NCBI RefSeq assembly: GCF_009711135.1
Contig: NZ_WMIC01000003.1
Coordinates: 124,001-188,000 of the forward strand
DNA length: 64,000 nt
Direction of reading: 5' to 3'
DNA from: Flavobacterium sp. LC2016-01
GTDB taxonomy: Bacteria; Bacteroidota; Bacteroidia; Flavobacteriales; Flavobacteriaceae
A program made the translations under genes and the position numbers. The notes beneath the pieces were generated by a model. That model was not told the origin of the DNA. It saw nothing but the letters and a program-made list of their open reading frames with translations, and did not search any database. Shown piece after piece: positions 8,445 to 17,471 of this stretch (positions within the stretch are counted from its first letter, which is position 1; every line of letters begins with the position of its first letter).

Positions 8445-9512
8445 TTATACTTTTATTTTTCCAACTAGTTGTTTCATTCCCAAAACACCGCCAACAATAC
8501 TTTTTACATTTTTAAATTGATTCTTCTGAAGCAATTCTGTTGCGATTTTACTTCTGATTCCAGATTGACAGAAAACATAAATTGTTTGGTTTTTATCCAA
8601 TTTTTCAATTTCATTTTCCAAATTCATTAACGGAATTTGGATTTGATTTTTCAAACTTATTTTTGGCAATTCGTCTTCATTTCTAACATCCAAAAATAAA
8701 GCTTCATCCTTATTTATTTCATTCAAAACAGATTCAAAACTTATTTCTTCAACCTGAGCTTTATTGTATTTTTCTTCGAATGTTTCTCTGCTAATGTTTT
8801 GAAAATCACTTTTATCAAAATCATATTTCTGCTGTTCATTGTTCAGAATAGTATAAACCAATATTTTTCCGCTTAAAACCGCTCCAATTCCGAGAATTAT
8901 TTTCAAAACTTCATTGGCTTGAAACATACCAATAATTCCAACCGAAATTCCAATTACACCTGCATCTTCACAATTTAAAGCGTTCGAATTTTCGTCCGGA
9001 TACAAACATCTGTACGTTGGTCCATTTTGATAATTAAAGACCGAAACTTGTCCTTGAAATCTAAAAATAGATCCGTAAACCATTGGTTTATTGGTTACCA
9101 GACAAGCATCATTTATTAAATATTTAATCGAAATATCATCTGTTGCATCGACAATAATATCATATTTTTCAAATAACGAAATGGCGTTTTTACCCGATAA
9201 TTTTTCAGAAAAAGCTTCTACTTCAATTTCAGGATTTAATTCTGAAATCATCAATTTTGCTTCTTCAGCTTTCGATTTTCCAACAGCCGAAGTTTTGTAA
9301 ATAACTTGTCTATGCAAATTTGAAATTTCGACAACATCATCATCTACAATTCCAATTTTACCAACTCCAGCCGAAGCCAAATAAGGCAGAATTGAAGCGC
9401 CCAAACCTCCGGCACCAATCACCAAAACTTTTGATTTTGATAATTTTTGCTGGCCTTCCGCTCCTATTTCGGGAAGTATGATTTGTCGGTTATATCGGTT
9501 ATCTGAATTCAT
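8445..9512 (-). CDS. moeB: MoeB/ThiF-family adenylyltransferase with C-terminal rhodanese domain
   Basis: The ~355-residue protein activates the MoaD C-terminus by adenylation and, through its rhodanese domain, probably supplies the sulfur. The N-terminal E1-like domain has the nucleotide-binding GAGGLGASILPYLASAG and the conserved NLHRQ segment. CLYP and NCEDAGV follow the pattern of the family. The rhodanese domain near the end has an intact loop FCQSGIRS with the catalytic Cys. I chose ATG 9512, preceded by GGAGG, over an in-frame TTG at 9530 that would overlap moaD. MoeB-rhodanese fusions are known in several bacteria. Confidence 0.9.
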   Translation of the reverse strand: MNSDNRYNRQIILPEIGAEGQQKLSKSKVLVIGAGGLGASILPYLASAGVGKIGIVDDDVVEISNLHRQVIYKTSAVGKSKAEEAKLMISELNPEIEVEAFSEKLSGKNAISLFEKYDIIVDATDDISIKYLINDACLVTNKPMVYGSIFRFQGQVSVFNYQNGPTYRCLYPDENSNALNCEDAGVIGISVGIIGMFQANEVLKIILGIGAVLSGKILVYTILNNEQQKYDFDKSDFQNISRETFEEKYNKAQVEEISFESVLNEINKDEALFLDVRNEDELPKISLKNQIQIPLMNLENEIEKLDKNQTIYVFCQSGIRSKIATELLQKNQFKNVKSIVGGVLGMKQLVGKIKV

Positions 9513-9516
9513 GTTT

Positions 9517-9753
9517 TTATCCTCCGGCAAATGGAGGCAATAAAGCTACAACATCGCTGGTCTGCAATTGATATTCTTTTGTTTTTGAAACTATTTTTTG
9601 ATTTACTGCAACGCTGAAAGTCAACGATTCGAATGCATATTTTTCCTCTAAATCCTGCAATAATTTTTGCAGTGATACTTCAGAAAAAGATAACTTTTCG
9701 AATTCACATTTTGTTTTTTCAGCTACAGCTCCAAAATATTTAATCTCGATCAT
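9517..9753 (-). CDS. moaD: Molybdopterin synthase sulfur carrier MoaD
   Basis: This 78-residue ubiquitin-like protein ends in the required GlyGly (PPFAGG), which is adenylated and thiocarboxylated to carry sulfur for MoaE. The VNQKIV and DVVALLPPFAGG segments are typical. It lies directly before moeB, its activating enzyme, and 2 bases after cobA. Confidence 0.93.
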   Translation of the reverse strand: MIEIKYFGAVAEKTKCEFEKLSFSEVSLQKLLQDLEEKYAFESLTFSVAVNQKIVSKTKEYQLQTSDVVALLPPFAGG

Positions 9754-9755
9754 TT

Positions 9756-10544
9756 TTATAAATTTAAATTCTGAAAAATAAATTCGTCATCAAAATGCTC
9801 CCAAAAATATGCTGTCAGTTTTGATGTGTTTTTCACTACTTCGCCAATCACAATTATAGCCGGTGATGAAATATTATTTTCGGATACCAATTTAGTAATT
9901 GTGTTTATAGTTCCGATTACTTTTTGCTCGGAATTTTTGGTTCCGTTTTGAATTATGGCAATTGGCAGATCGTCATTTCTGTTTTGTTGATAAATAGAAA
10001 TAATTTCTTCTAATTTATGCATTCCCATCAAAATAACCACCGTTGCCGCCGATTTAGAAGCCAAATGAATATCCTTCGATAGTTCATGATTCGAAGTTGT
10101 TCCGGTAATAACCCAAAAACTTTCGGCAATTTTGCGCTGTGTCAAACTGATTCCCGCAGCGGCCGGAACACCTAAAGCCGAAGAAATTCCTGGAACTACA
10201 GCAGTTTCTAAACCAAATTTTACAGCATAATCAATTTCTTCACTTCCCCTTCCAAAAACAAACGAATCACCGCCTTTTAAGCGCACTACATGTCCATAAC
10301 GATTCGCCATAGAAACAATCAATTCGTTAATCTGATCTTGTGTATAGGCGTGACAGCCCAAACGTTTTCCAACAAAAACAATTTCAGCATTTGAGGCATA
10401 TTCTAATAATTCTTCGTTAACCAGAGCATCGTATAAAACAACATCAGCGCTTTCTAAAGCTTTGATTGCCTTCAAAGTAATCAATTCAACATCGCCCGGA
10501 CCTGCGCCTACAATAGTCAATTTTGGTGTTTTTAAATTTCGCAT
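9756..10544 (-). CDS. cobA: Uroporphyrinogen-III C-methyltransferase
   Basis: The 262-residue enzyme methylates uroporphyrinogen III to precorrin-2 using SAM, the first step towards siroheme, the cofactor of assimilatory nitrite and sulfite reductases. Family motifs visible are VGAGPGDVELITLKA, LKGGDSFVFGRGSEE, and VVPGISSALGVPAAAGISLTQR-like glycine-rich segments. It is a stand-alone SUMT without the CysG dehydrogenase/ferrochelatase part, and no such enzyme is in the window. Its place in a molybdenum-cofactor operon makes sense for nitrate assimilation, which needs both cofactors. Confidence 0.92.
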   Translation of the reverse strand: MRNLKTPKLTIVGAGPGDVELITLKAIKALESADVVLYDALVNEELLEYASNAEIVFVGKRLGCHAYTQDQINELIVSMANRYGHVVRLKGGDSFVFGRGSEEIDYAVKFGLETAVVPGISSALGVPAAAGISLTQRKIAESFWVITGTTSNHELSKDIHLASKSAATVVILMGMHKLEEIISIYQQNRNDDLPIAIIQNGTKNSEQKVIGTINTITKLVSENNISSPAIIVIGEVVKNTSKLTAYFWEHFDDEFIFQNLNL

Positions 10545-10549
10545 AGTCT

Positions 10550-11122
10550 TTACGTTAAATTGATATTCAAATCATTTAATTCGTCGGCCGAATTAATATT
10601 GGTTAAATAAAAGTTTTCACTTTCTTCTATATTTATAATCTGATGTGGCAGTTTGGCCAGCAGATCCATCATTTTTAATTCGTTTGAATCGATTGATTCT
10701 TTTATAATTGGAACAATTTTCTTTGAATAAATTCCGATCAGCGGATGCATTTTACTTTCAGAAGCAAAAACTGTAATTCCGGCTTCTTCTGTATGTTTTG
10801 AAATCAATTCCTGCAATAATTCGGTTGAAATCAAAGGAATATCACAGCTCAAAATCAAATTAAATTCGGTTTCAGAATGTGATAAAGCGGTGTAAATTCC
10901 GCCCAGCGGACCTTTATCTAAAATTAAATCTGGGATTTTCTCGTACTTCAAATAATCGTATTCTTTTGAAGCTGTAATCAGCTTTATTTTATCTGTAATA
11001 GGCAAAATCGCCTGAATGATATGTTCAATAAATGGTTTATCCTGAAACAGCACTAATCCTTTTTCAGACTGCATTCTGGAGCTTTTTCCTCCGCAAAGAA
11101 TAAATACTGTTAGTGTTTCCAT
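10550..11122 (-). CDS. mobA: Molybdenum cofactor guanylyltransferase MobA
   Basis: This 190-residue nucleotidyltransferase attaches GMP to molybdopterin to give MGD, the cofactor form used by nitrate reductase. The N-terminal nucleotide-binding motif is LCGGKSSRMQSEKG, followed by LILSCDIPLIS with the metal-binding Asp. It is the first gene of the cofactor operon, preceded by a 218-base region with repeats. Length is typical. Confidence 0.9.
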   Translation of the reverse strand: METLTVFILCGGKSSRMQSEKGLVLFQDKPFIEHIIQAILPITDKIKLITASKEYDYLKYEKIPDLILDKGPLGGIYTALSHSETEFNLILSCDIPLISTELLQELISKHTEEAGITVFASESKMHPLIGIYSKKIVPIIKESIDSNELKMMDLLAKLPHQIINIEESENFYLTNINSADELNDLNINLT

Positions 11123-11189
11123 GACTTTTTTTGTTTCAGGTTTTTCTTTGTTTTAAGTTTCAAGTTTTGCCAATCTTTGTCATTTTTTT

Positions 11190-11323
11190 AACACATAGAA
11201 ACATAGTTTTTCTTTGTGTTTAAAGGCGTTTCACTTCTATGAACAAACATAGCTATGTGTGATAACAAGTTATCTTTTAAATCTTTTTTTCAATATTGTC
11301 AAAAATCTATGTTTCTATGTGTT
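11190..11323. repeat. Intergenic inverted repeat (AACACATAGAAACATAG)
   Basis: A 17-base sequence at 11190-11206 is repeated exactly in inverted orientation at 11307-11323. About 100 bases lie between, including further CTATGTGTG fragments. GTTTCAnG heptamers precede it at 11132-11165. It fills the gap between the permease gene and mobA. The paired ends suggest a small non-autonomous mobile element or a foldback terminator. Confidence 0.7.
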
Positions 11324-11340
11324 TAAAATTATTCTCGTTT

Positions 11341-12087
11341 TCAAGGAAAAATCAATTTAATGCTTGCCATTAAAATAACCGTTCCTAAAACCATTTTTAG
11401 AGTTCTATTTGAAAATTTCCCGCTTCCGTAAAATCCGCCTAACATTCCTCCCACAACTGCAATTGGCACTAAATAAAAACTTTCCATTGGGATTGCTTTT
11501 CCTGCTAAAAAGAATCCCAGCATTCCTGCAAATGAATTTACAAAAATGAACAAACTCGAAACTGCCGCCGATTCTTTAACCGATGCCCATCCTAAAAACA
11601 ATAAAATCGGACTCAAAATTATTCCTCCGCCAATTCCAAGCATTCCAGATAACAATCCAATTGCGAAACCAATTAACAATGCAACTGGAAGATTGATTTT
11701 TACTTCTTCTTTCTCTTTAAAATTAAAGATTCCGAACAATCTTAACGCCGCGAAAACTAATACAACTCCCAAAACAATTTTATAAATCGCGTTGTCTAAA
11801 GTTATAAATCCGCCAATAAACGCTGCTGGAATCGATGCAATTGCAAACGGATAAAAGAGCTTTGGCTTGAAATAATTATTTCTATAATAAAATAAGAACG
11901 AAATACTCGAAACAAACAAATTCAACAGCAATGCCGATGGTTTCATTACCGAAATTGGAAAAGCAAAAATGCTCATTAAAGCCAAATATCCAGAGGCACC
12001 GCCATGACCAACACTCGAATATAAAAAGGCAATAACAATTAATGCAAAACTGAATAATAGTATGTTTTCGGAACTTAATAGGTTCAT
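11341..12087 (-). CDS. TSUP (TauE/SafE) family membrane permease
   Basis: This 248-residue protein is almost wholly hydrophobic, with about eight predicted membrane segments and the two repeated halves typical of the family (SSVGHGGASGYLALM and GLLSGMLGIGGGIILSPILLF). Members export or import sulfite, sulfoacetate and other small anions. Its place between moeA and mobA gives no clear substrate; sulfite or another anion linked to the adjacent assimilation genes is possible. It is apparently separate from the tight operon downstream, as repeats lie between. Confidence 0.85.
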   Translation of the reverse strand: MNLLSSENILLFSFALIVIAFLYSSVGHGGASGYLALMSIFAFPISVMKPSALLLNLFVSSISFLFYYRNNYFKPKLFYPFAIASIPAAFIGGFITLDNAIYKIVLGVVLVFAALRLFGIFNFKEKEEVKINLPVALLIGFAIGLLSGMLGIGGGIILSPILLFLGWASVKESAAVSSLFIFVNSFAGMLGFFLAGKAIPMESFYLVPIAVVGGMLGGFYGSGKFSNRTLKMVLGTVILMASIKLIFP

Positions 12088-12239
12088 TGTTTTTTGTTTC
12101 AGGTTTTCTTTGTTTCAAGTTTCAAGTTAACAAGCTATATGTTTTTATTTATACACTGCTTTTCATCCTTTATACTCAAAAATCTATTCTCTTTATTCTA
12201 TTCTCTTTATTCTATTTTCTATTTTCTTAAATCTAAGGT

Positions 12240-13412
12240 CTAATCAATTGGCAATAAAGAAACTAATTGACCTTTTTTGTATTGTTCAACATCTTCGGGA
12301 ACGATTAATAAACTGTTTGCTATCGCGAATGTATTAAGCATTGCCGAACTTTGGCCGTCTAAAACTGTTACTGTTGTTTCGTCATATTTTGCTTTTAGAA
12401 AAAGCGTTTTTCCCGTGTTATTTTTGATTTCCGAATTTATTTTTCGAACCACTTTCGGTTTATGAATTTCAGAAAAACCCATTTTATTTTTCACCGCCGG
12501 AACAACATAAATGTAAAAATTAGTCAGCGATGAAGCCGGATTTCCCGGAAGCGCAAAAACTAAAGTTTCATTTTTAGATCCAAAGAACATTGGCTTTCCT
12601 GGTTTCTGATTGATTTTATAAAAAAGCTCTTGTACATTGTTCTGCAATAATGCTTCTTTTACAAAATCATAATCTCCAACTGAAATTCCACCCGAAACGA
12701 GAACAATATCATATTTTTTTAAAATGCTGGCAAGCGCTTTTTTCGTTGCTTTCAGATTATCTTTTACTCTGTAAACCTTCGTTTTTTCAATTCCGATTGT
12801 CTGCAGCCCTGCTTCGAGCATAACCGAATTACTTTCGAATATTTTGCCTTTTTTTAATTTTTTGCCCGGCTGTACTAATTCATTTCCAGTAACTAAAATG
12901 GCAACTTTTGGCTTTTTGTAAACTTCAATTTCTGTAATTCCTAAACTTGCCAAAAATCCAATTGCCGCCGGAGTAATTAAAGTATTTGCTTCAAAAACAA
13001 CATCATCTTTAGCAATCTGTTCTCCTTTTGGGCGAACATTTGAAAATTTCTCTGGCATTTCGGCTATTAAAATTGATTCACTGTTTGCCATCACATGTTC
13101 CTGCATTACCACTGTATCTGCACTGTCTGGAACAAAAGCGCCAGTAAATATTCTGATCGCTTCGGTTGTTTTTAATTTTATATTCGCATGATCTCCAGCC
13201 TGAGAAATTCCCACAACATCATATTGATGACGAATGCTGTGTGTAAAAGCATATCCATCCATCGCCGACTGACGAAATGGAGGCATATTGATTGGCGAGA
13301 TCACTTTTTCTGCTAAAACATATCCCAGCGCTTTACTTATTGAAATATGCTTTGTTGGCATTTTAGCACTGTTCGCTTCGATTATTTCAATGGCTTTATT
13401 AACTTCTATCAT
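12240..13412 (-). CDS. moeA: Molybdopterin molybdenumtransferase MoeA
   Basis: The 390-residue protein inserts molybdate into adenylylated molybdopterin. Family motifs include MPPFRQSAMDGYAF, RIFTGAFVPDSADTVVMQE, LVTGNELVQPG, LVSGGISVGDYDFVKEAL and ALPGNPASSLTNFYIYV, in the usual order. I chose ATG 13412 (MIEVNKAIEII) over the 8-residue-longer frame. It is separated from the permease gene by 152 bases with GTTTCAnG heptamers, so it may be its own unit. It completes the MoaA-to-MobA pathway in the window. Confidence 0.93.
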   Translation of the reverse strand: MIEVNKAIEIIEANSAKMPTKHISISKALGYVLAEKVISPINMPPFRQSAMDGYAFTHSIRHQYDVVGISQAGDHANIKLKTTEAIRIFTGAFVPDSADTVVMQEHVMANSESILIAEMPEKFSNVRPKGEQIAKDDVVFEANTLITPAAIGFLASLGITEIEVYKKPKVAILVTGNELVQPGKKLKKGKIFESNSVMLEAGLQTIGIEKTKVYRVKDNLKATKKALASILKKYDIVLVSGGISVGDYDFVKEALLQNNVQELFYKINQKPGKPMFFGSKNETLVFALPGNPASSLTNFYIYVVPAVKNKMGFSEIHKPKVVRKINSEIKNNTGKTLFLKAKYDETTVTVLDGQSSAMLNTFAIANSLLIVPEDVEQYKKGQLVSLLPID

Positions 13413-13804
13413 TTCTAGATATAAAACTAAGTACAAATACTTAATACAAATATAAGTATTTATTAGTACGGTGAATAAAAAATTAAAATTTATTTTAATG
13501 TCTATAAAATTACTCTAATTTATTCAAAATCAACTTTAAAAATTGAGGTACTTTTTATAAAAATACTCTAAAAGAAGATCTAAGGAGCTGTTTTTTATTC
13601 TACTTTGCTTAAAAATAGAGATTAAAAAAACTAAAAAATAAGTATAAAATACTACAATTTAGAGCTATTTTAGAAAAAATATTTAACATTTTATTTATGC
13701 AAAAACATGTGTTCAATAAATTGATTATCAATTAATTATATATAAATAATCAATCTAAAACACCTCACAGCACACTCTCTTTTAAAAAAAAACTTAATAT
13801 TTTT
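13413..13804. other. AT-rich divergent intergenic region before the sulfur island
   Basis: It lies between the minus-strand moeA start and the plus-strand leader promoter. It is very AT-rich and I see no credible coding frame or strong secondary structure. Promoter elements for moeA probably lie near 13430-13480 on the minus strand, but none is unambiguous. Confidence 0.5.
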
Positions 13805-13834
13805 TTGGTTTTTATTATATTAAAATTAACTTTG
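13805..13834 (+). promoter_or_regulatory. Promoter of the first sulfur operon
   Basis: TTG (13805-13807), 19 bases, then TAACTTTG (13827-13834) match the Bacteroidota TTG-N(17-23)-TAnnTTTG consensus. The same arrangement with the same spacing precedes the second leader (28512-28541). The start site should be near 13841, giving a ~480-base untranslated leader before susC. Confidence 0.75.
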
Positions 13835-13887
13835 TCTATAGGATTAGTAGAGTTTAAGATTGTATTTAAAACCAAAAACACTATATT

Positions 13888-13974
13888 TTGAAAACAACCA
13901 AAAGCATATCGTATTTAAATCTTCAAAAAAAATATACTTATAACAATTGTTGTTATATGTGCTTCTGTTGTTAA
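13888..13974 (+). CDS. Cys-rich 28-codon leader peptide, copy 1
   Basis: The frame begins with TTG followed by AAAACAACC (MKTT) and ends KKYTYNNCCYMCFCC, then TAA; 28 residues in all. The second leader at 28582-28668 encodes a peptide of the same length, also starting MKTT from TTG and ending KKYTNNTFCYMCSCC. The middles differ. Conservation of both ends, frame and length argues that it is translated. Five of its last eight codons specify Cys, and the island it precedes makes cysteine, so a role as sensor of charged Cys-tRNA is the natural inference. I do not recall a named family for it. TTG is the only start codon between the preceding in-frame stop and the Cys run, apart from an internal ATG at 13957 that would give only five codons. 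Confidence 0.75.
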   Translation: MKTTKSISYLNLQKKYTYNNCCYMCFCC

Positions 13975-14157
13975 TTCTCAACGCAATTCATTCGTTATCA
14001 GATTTATTCTAAAAATCAAAACGAAACCCATATTCACCACACGATTACATTTATTGAAATACAAATATCTGGCTGATGCATATTGTGCATTCTGGACGAT
14101 TTTTGAATATACACCTATTTTAAAAAGAAACTAATTAACAACTAAAAAAAAACTAAA

Positions 14158-14190
14158 ATGAAAAAGATGCAAACCTGTTGCTGTAAATAA
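14158..14190 (+). CDS. Ten-codon Cys-rich mini-ORF (MKKMQTCCCK)
   Basis: An ATG preceded by an A-rich tract typical of Bacteroidota starts opens a 10-codon frame with three consecutive Cys codons (TGT TGC TGT), then AAA TAA. The codons CTGTTGCTG (14175-14183) are complementary, with one G:U pair, to CGGCAACAG (14206-14214) inside the following hairpin. This is the layout expected of an amino-acid attenuator. Unlike the 28-codon leader, it has no equivalent in the second leader region, so support is weaker. Confidence 0.55.
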   Translation: MKKMQTCCCK

Positions 14191-14195
14191 AAAAA

Positions 14196-14246
14196 GCCAT
14201 TTCTGCGGCAACAGAAATGGCGAGGCTTAAAGAACATTTATCACTA
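14196..14246 (+). promoter_or_regulatory. Conserved leader hairpin and downstream box, copy 1
   Basis: GCCATTTCTG (14196-14205) and CAGAAATGGC (14212-14221) form a perfect 10-bp stem with loop CGGCAA. About eight bases later comes TAAAGAACATTTATCACT. Both the hairpin core and this box recur in the second leader (28810-28830 and about 28839-28856). No T-run follows, so it is not a standard terminator; an RNA switch or antiterminator controlling the downstream genes is more likely. Confidence 0.65.
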
Positions 14247-14322
14247 AATCAAGGAAACAATTAGAGTGTTGAAAATTCAACGCTCAGGGCGCCTTGTTAA
14301 TTACTTAAACCATTACAAAGAA

Positions 14323-17300
14323 ATGAAAAAAAATTTAAAGATATACTCAATATTATTTCTCTTGCTTCTGACGGCAGGACTTAATGCCCAGAATACGACC
14401 CCGCTTATCCAGTCCAAACTTGATGGAACTGTTGTGGATGACATTACAAATCAGCCAATTATTGGTGCTTCAGTAACCATTAAAGGAACTACACACGGCG
14501 TTATAACAGATGCTGAGGGAAAATTTTATTTTCAAACTGGTCAAAAATTACCTTATACCTTAATTGTAAGCTACATTGGATATAAAAAACTTGAAATCGT
14601 AGTAGATAAAAATCCGGTAACGATCAACTTAAAAGAAGAACGTCAGGAATTAGACGAACTTGTAGTTGTTGGATACGGATCTCAAAAACGAAAAGACATT
14701 ACAGGTTCAGTTGCTTCAGTTCCAAAAGCAAATTTGTCACAAGTAACTTCATCTGCAGATAATTTGCTTCGCGGTGCGATTCCTGGTGTTGTAGTTACAC
14801 AAAGTTCAGGACGTCCGGGAGCTTCGTCAAGTGTACGTATTCGAGGCGGAAACTCCATTACAGCGGGTAACGAACCACTTTATGTACTCGATGGCGTTTT
14901 AATTTACAATGACAATAATAATGGTACAGCAGGTGTAGCAAATGCGGGAGCAACGGTGAATGTACTTTCGACAATTAATCCAGCTGATATCGAATCTATT
15001 GAAGTTTTGAAAGATGCTTCAGCAACCGCAATTTACGGATCTAGAGGAGCAAATGGTGTGGTTATTATTACGACAAAAAAAGGAACAAAAGGACAAGATA
15101 ATATTTCATACCAAGGTTATTTTGGATTTCAAAATGTTTCAAAAAAACTGCATTTAATGAACGCCAGCCAATGGGCAAGTCTGCGTAACGATGTTCAGGC
15201 AAGTATTGGTCAGGCACCTTCTTTTACTGCTGCCCAAATTGAAGCTTTTAAAACTTCTGGAAGTTATGATTGGCAAGACGCTGTTTTTAGAACTGCCGCT
15301 CCAATACAAAATCATCAATTGACTTTTTCTGGCGGTGATGATCGTTCGAGATATACGATTTCGGCAGGATATTTTGATCAGGACGGAATTGTAATTGCAA
15401 CTGATTTTAAAAGAATTTCTCTTCGTGCTAATTATGAAAGAAATTATTCTCAGAATTTTAAATTTGGCGTAAATGCCAATTATACCAATTCGGCTTCAAA
15501 CGGCGTTGGGACAAATGGCGGTGCTGCGGCTGGAAGACAGCCAAATCCTTTAGTGGTTGCGCTTTATCAGCCACCGGTTGTACCAATCAGAAATACAGAC
15601 GGAAGTTACAACTTAACTAATAATCCTTACGCAACGGCAACTAATGGTATCATTCCGAATCCAATTAATGATTTGGAAAATACAACCAATGAAACTAAAA
15701 TCAACAGAATCTTAACCAGCTTATTTGGCGAATATAAAATTACCAAAGAAGTGGTTGCAAAAGTTGCGGTAAGCGGAGACGTAATTGATACTAAACAAAA
15801 TTATTATGCACCAGCTACTACTACCAGCGGAGCGGGAGTAAAAGGTCTAGCCTCTGTTGGTGACCGCCGAGTAAGTTCAGTTTTAAATGAAAATACAATA
15901 ACTTACAATACTAATTTTGGAGACAACCATAAATTCTCAGCTTTAGGAGGTTATACACTTCAATACACAAAGGGTGAAGTTGTAAATGCAGGAGCGCAAA
16001 CTTTTGTAAATGATGCTAATACTTATAATGCATTGCAAGACGGTGTTCCGGTAAAACCTTACAGTGATGCATTCGAAAGTGTATTAAAATCATGGTTAGC
16101 GAGAGTAAATTATTCTTATCAAGGGAAATATAACTTTACACTTTCAGGCCGTGCCGATGGTTCTTCAAGATTTGGATCAGAATCACTTTGGGGCTATTTC
16201 CCATCAGCAGGATTTTCTTGGAATATTACTGACGAAGATTTCGCTAAAAACATTAAAGGTGTAACCGAAGCTAAACTTAGACTTACAGCTGGTACAACAG
16301 GAAACCAAGAAATTGGAAACTACCTTTCACTTGCTTCAATGGGTTCTGTAAATTATGCTTTTGGCGGAACTCTAGCAACAGGACTTGCTCCTACCCGATT
16401 AGCTAATCCGGATTTGAAATGGGAAAAAACAAATCAGTATAATGTTGGTTTAGACTTATCATTATTAGACCGAAAAATCAATTTTGTTTTTGATGTTTAT
16501 TACAAAAAAACAAAAGACTTGTTAATCAATGTTCCAGTACCATTGACTTCAGGATATGCAACTGTACTGCAAAATATTGGAGGTGTTGAAAATAAAGGTT
16601 TTGAAATTGGTTTGATTACTGAAAACATAAAAACAGAAAATTTCTCATGGAATTCTAACTTCGTTTTTTCTACAAATAAAAATAAAGTAACGGCGATTGG
16701 AAACGGTGTAGATCAGTTTTTTCCAGTTGTGCCAAATGGTTCATTACTTCAGCAACAGCCTGTAATTGTAAAAGTTGGATTGCCATTAGGAACTTTCTGG
16801 GGATACAGAACAAACGGAATTTTCCAAACTCAGGAAGAAGTGAATACACAGCCAAAAATCAACAGTTTGGCAAACACAAAAGTGGGTGACAGAAGATATG
16901 TTGACACAAATGGAGACGGTGTAATTACTGCTCTTGACAAAGGAAACTTAGGAACTTCTCAGCCCAAATTTGTTGGAAGTTTCAGCAATACAATTTCATA
17001 TCATGATTTTGATTTGAATTTCTCTTTCCAAGGTGCTTACGGCGGAAAAATATTCAATGCTTTGAATCAGCAATTAGAAATTTCTACACTTGGAACAAAT
17101 GCTAATGTAACGTTAGATGACCGTTGGACACCAACAAATCCAAGCAATGAAATCCCGAGAGCTACAAGTTCACCTTTAGGTATAGTGTCAGAACGTTATG
17201 TTGAAGATGCTTCTTTCTTACGACTAAAATTGATCACTCTTGGTTACACATTACCAAAAAGTGTTTCTAAGAGACTGGGAACAAAAAGCGTAAAATTCTA

Positions 17301-17454
17301 TGTTTCTGCAGAAAACTTAATTACATGGACAAAATACACTGGTTATGATCCAGAAGTAAGTTCATACGAACAAAACAACTTATATCCGGGAATTGATTTT
17401 GGTTCTTATCCAAACTCTAAAACATTCATCTCGGGCTTGAACGTAACTTTCTAA
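14323..17454 (+). CDS. SusC-type TonB-dependent outer-membrane transporter (sulfur operon)
   Basis: The 1043-residue protein has a signal peptide (MKKNLKIYSILFLLLLTAGLNAQ), a carboxypeptidase-regulatory-like domain (~35-115), a plug domain starting at ELVVVGYGSQKRKDITGSVASV, and a long beta-barrel ending in a terminal Phe (GLNVTF). It takes up a substrate too large for porins, energised by TonB and capped by the SusD lipoprotein. With three sulfatases downstream, the cargo is probably an organic sulfate ester. I chose ATG 14323; a TTG at 14266 is in frame but precedes the signal peptide and lies in the leader. It is the first structural gene after the Cys-rich leader. Confidence 0.93.
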   Translation: MKKNLKIYSILFLLLLTAGLNAQNTTPLIQSKLDGTVVDDITNQPIIGASVTIKGTTHGVITDAEGKFYFQTGQKLPYTLIVSYIGYKKLEIVVDKNPVTINLKEERQELDELVVVGYGSQKRKDITGSVASVPKANLSQVTSSADNLLRGAIPGVVVTQSSGRPGASSSVRIRGGNSITAGNEPLYVLDGVLIYNDNNNGTAGVANAGATVNVLSTINPADIESIEVLKDASATAIYGSRGANGVVIITTKKGTKGQDNISYQGYFGFQNVSKKLHLMNASQWASLRNDVQASIGQAPSFTAAQIEAFKTSGSYDWQDAVFRTAAPIQNHQLTFSGGDDRSRYTISAGYFDQDGIVIATDFKRISLRANYERNYSQNFKFGVNANYTNSASNGVGTNGGAAAGRQPNPLVVALYQPPVVPIRNTDGSYNLTNNPYATATNGIIPNPINDLENTTNETKINRILTSLFGEYKITKEVVAKVAVSGDVIDTKQNYYAPATTTSGAGVKGLASVGDRRVSSVLNENTITYNTNFGDNHKFSALGGYTLQYTKGEVVNAGAQTFVNDANTYNALQDGVPVKPYSDAFESVLKSWLARVNYSYQGKYNFTLSGRADGSSRFGSESLWGYFPSAGFSWNITDEDFAKNIKGVTEAKLRLTAGTTGNQEIGNYLSLASMGSVNYAFGGTLATGLAPTRLANPDLKWEKTNQYNVGLDLSLLDRKINFVFDVYYKKTKDLLINVPVPLTSGYATVLQNIGGVENKGFEIGLITENIKTENFSWNSNFVFSTNKNKVTAIGNGVDQFFPVVPNGSLLQQQPVIVKVGLPLGTFWGYRTNGIFQTQEEVNTQPKINSLANTKVGDRRYVDTNGDGVITALDKGNLGTSQPKFVGSFSNTISYHDFDLNFSFQGAYGGKIFNALNQQLEISTLGTNANVTLDDRWTPTNPSNEIPRATSSPLGIVSERYVEDASFLRLKLITLGYTLPKSVSKRLGTKSVKFYVSAENLITWTKYTGYDPEVSSYEQNNLYPGIDFGSYPNSKTFISGLNVTF

Positions 17455-17471
17455 GTAAAAAAAAATATAAA

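Noticed and set aside
14196..14221. Intrinsic terminator in the first sulfur leader
   Set aside because: The stem is perfect but no T-run follows, and the second copy also lacks one.
14196..14246. SAM riboswitch in the sulfur leader, because of GGCAAC in a hairpin
   Set aside because: Only the short GGCAAC loop is reminiscent; the other SAM-I conserved segments and the multi-stem layout are absent.
14266..14322. TTG-initiated extension of the first SusC
   Set aside because: The signal peptide begins at the internal ATG 14323, and the extra residues lie in the leader.
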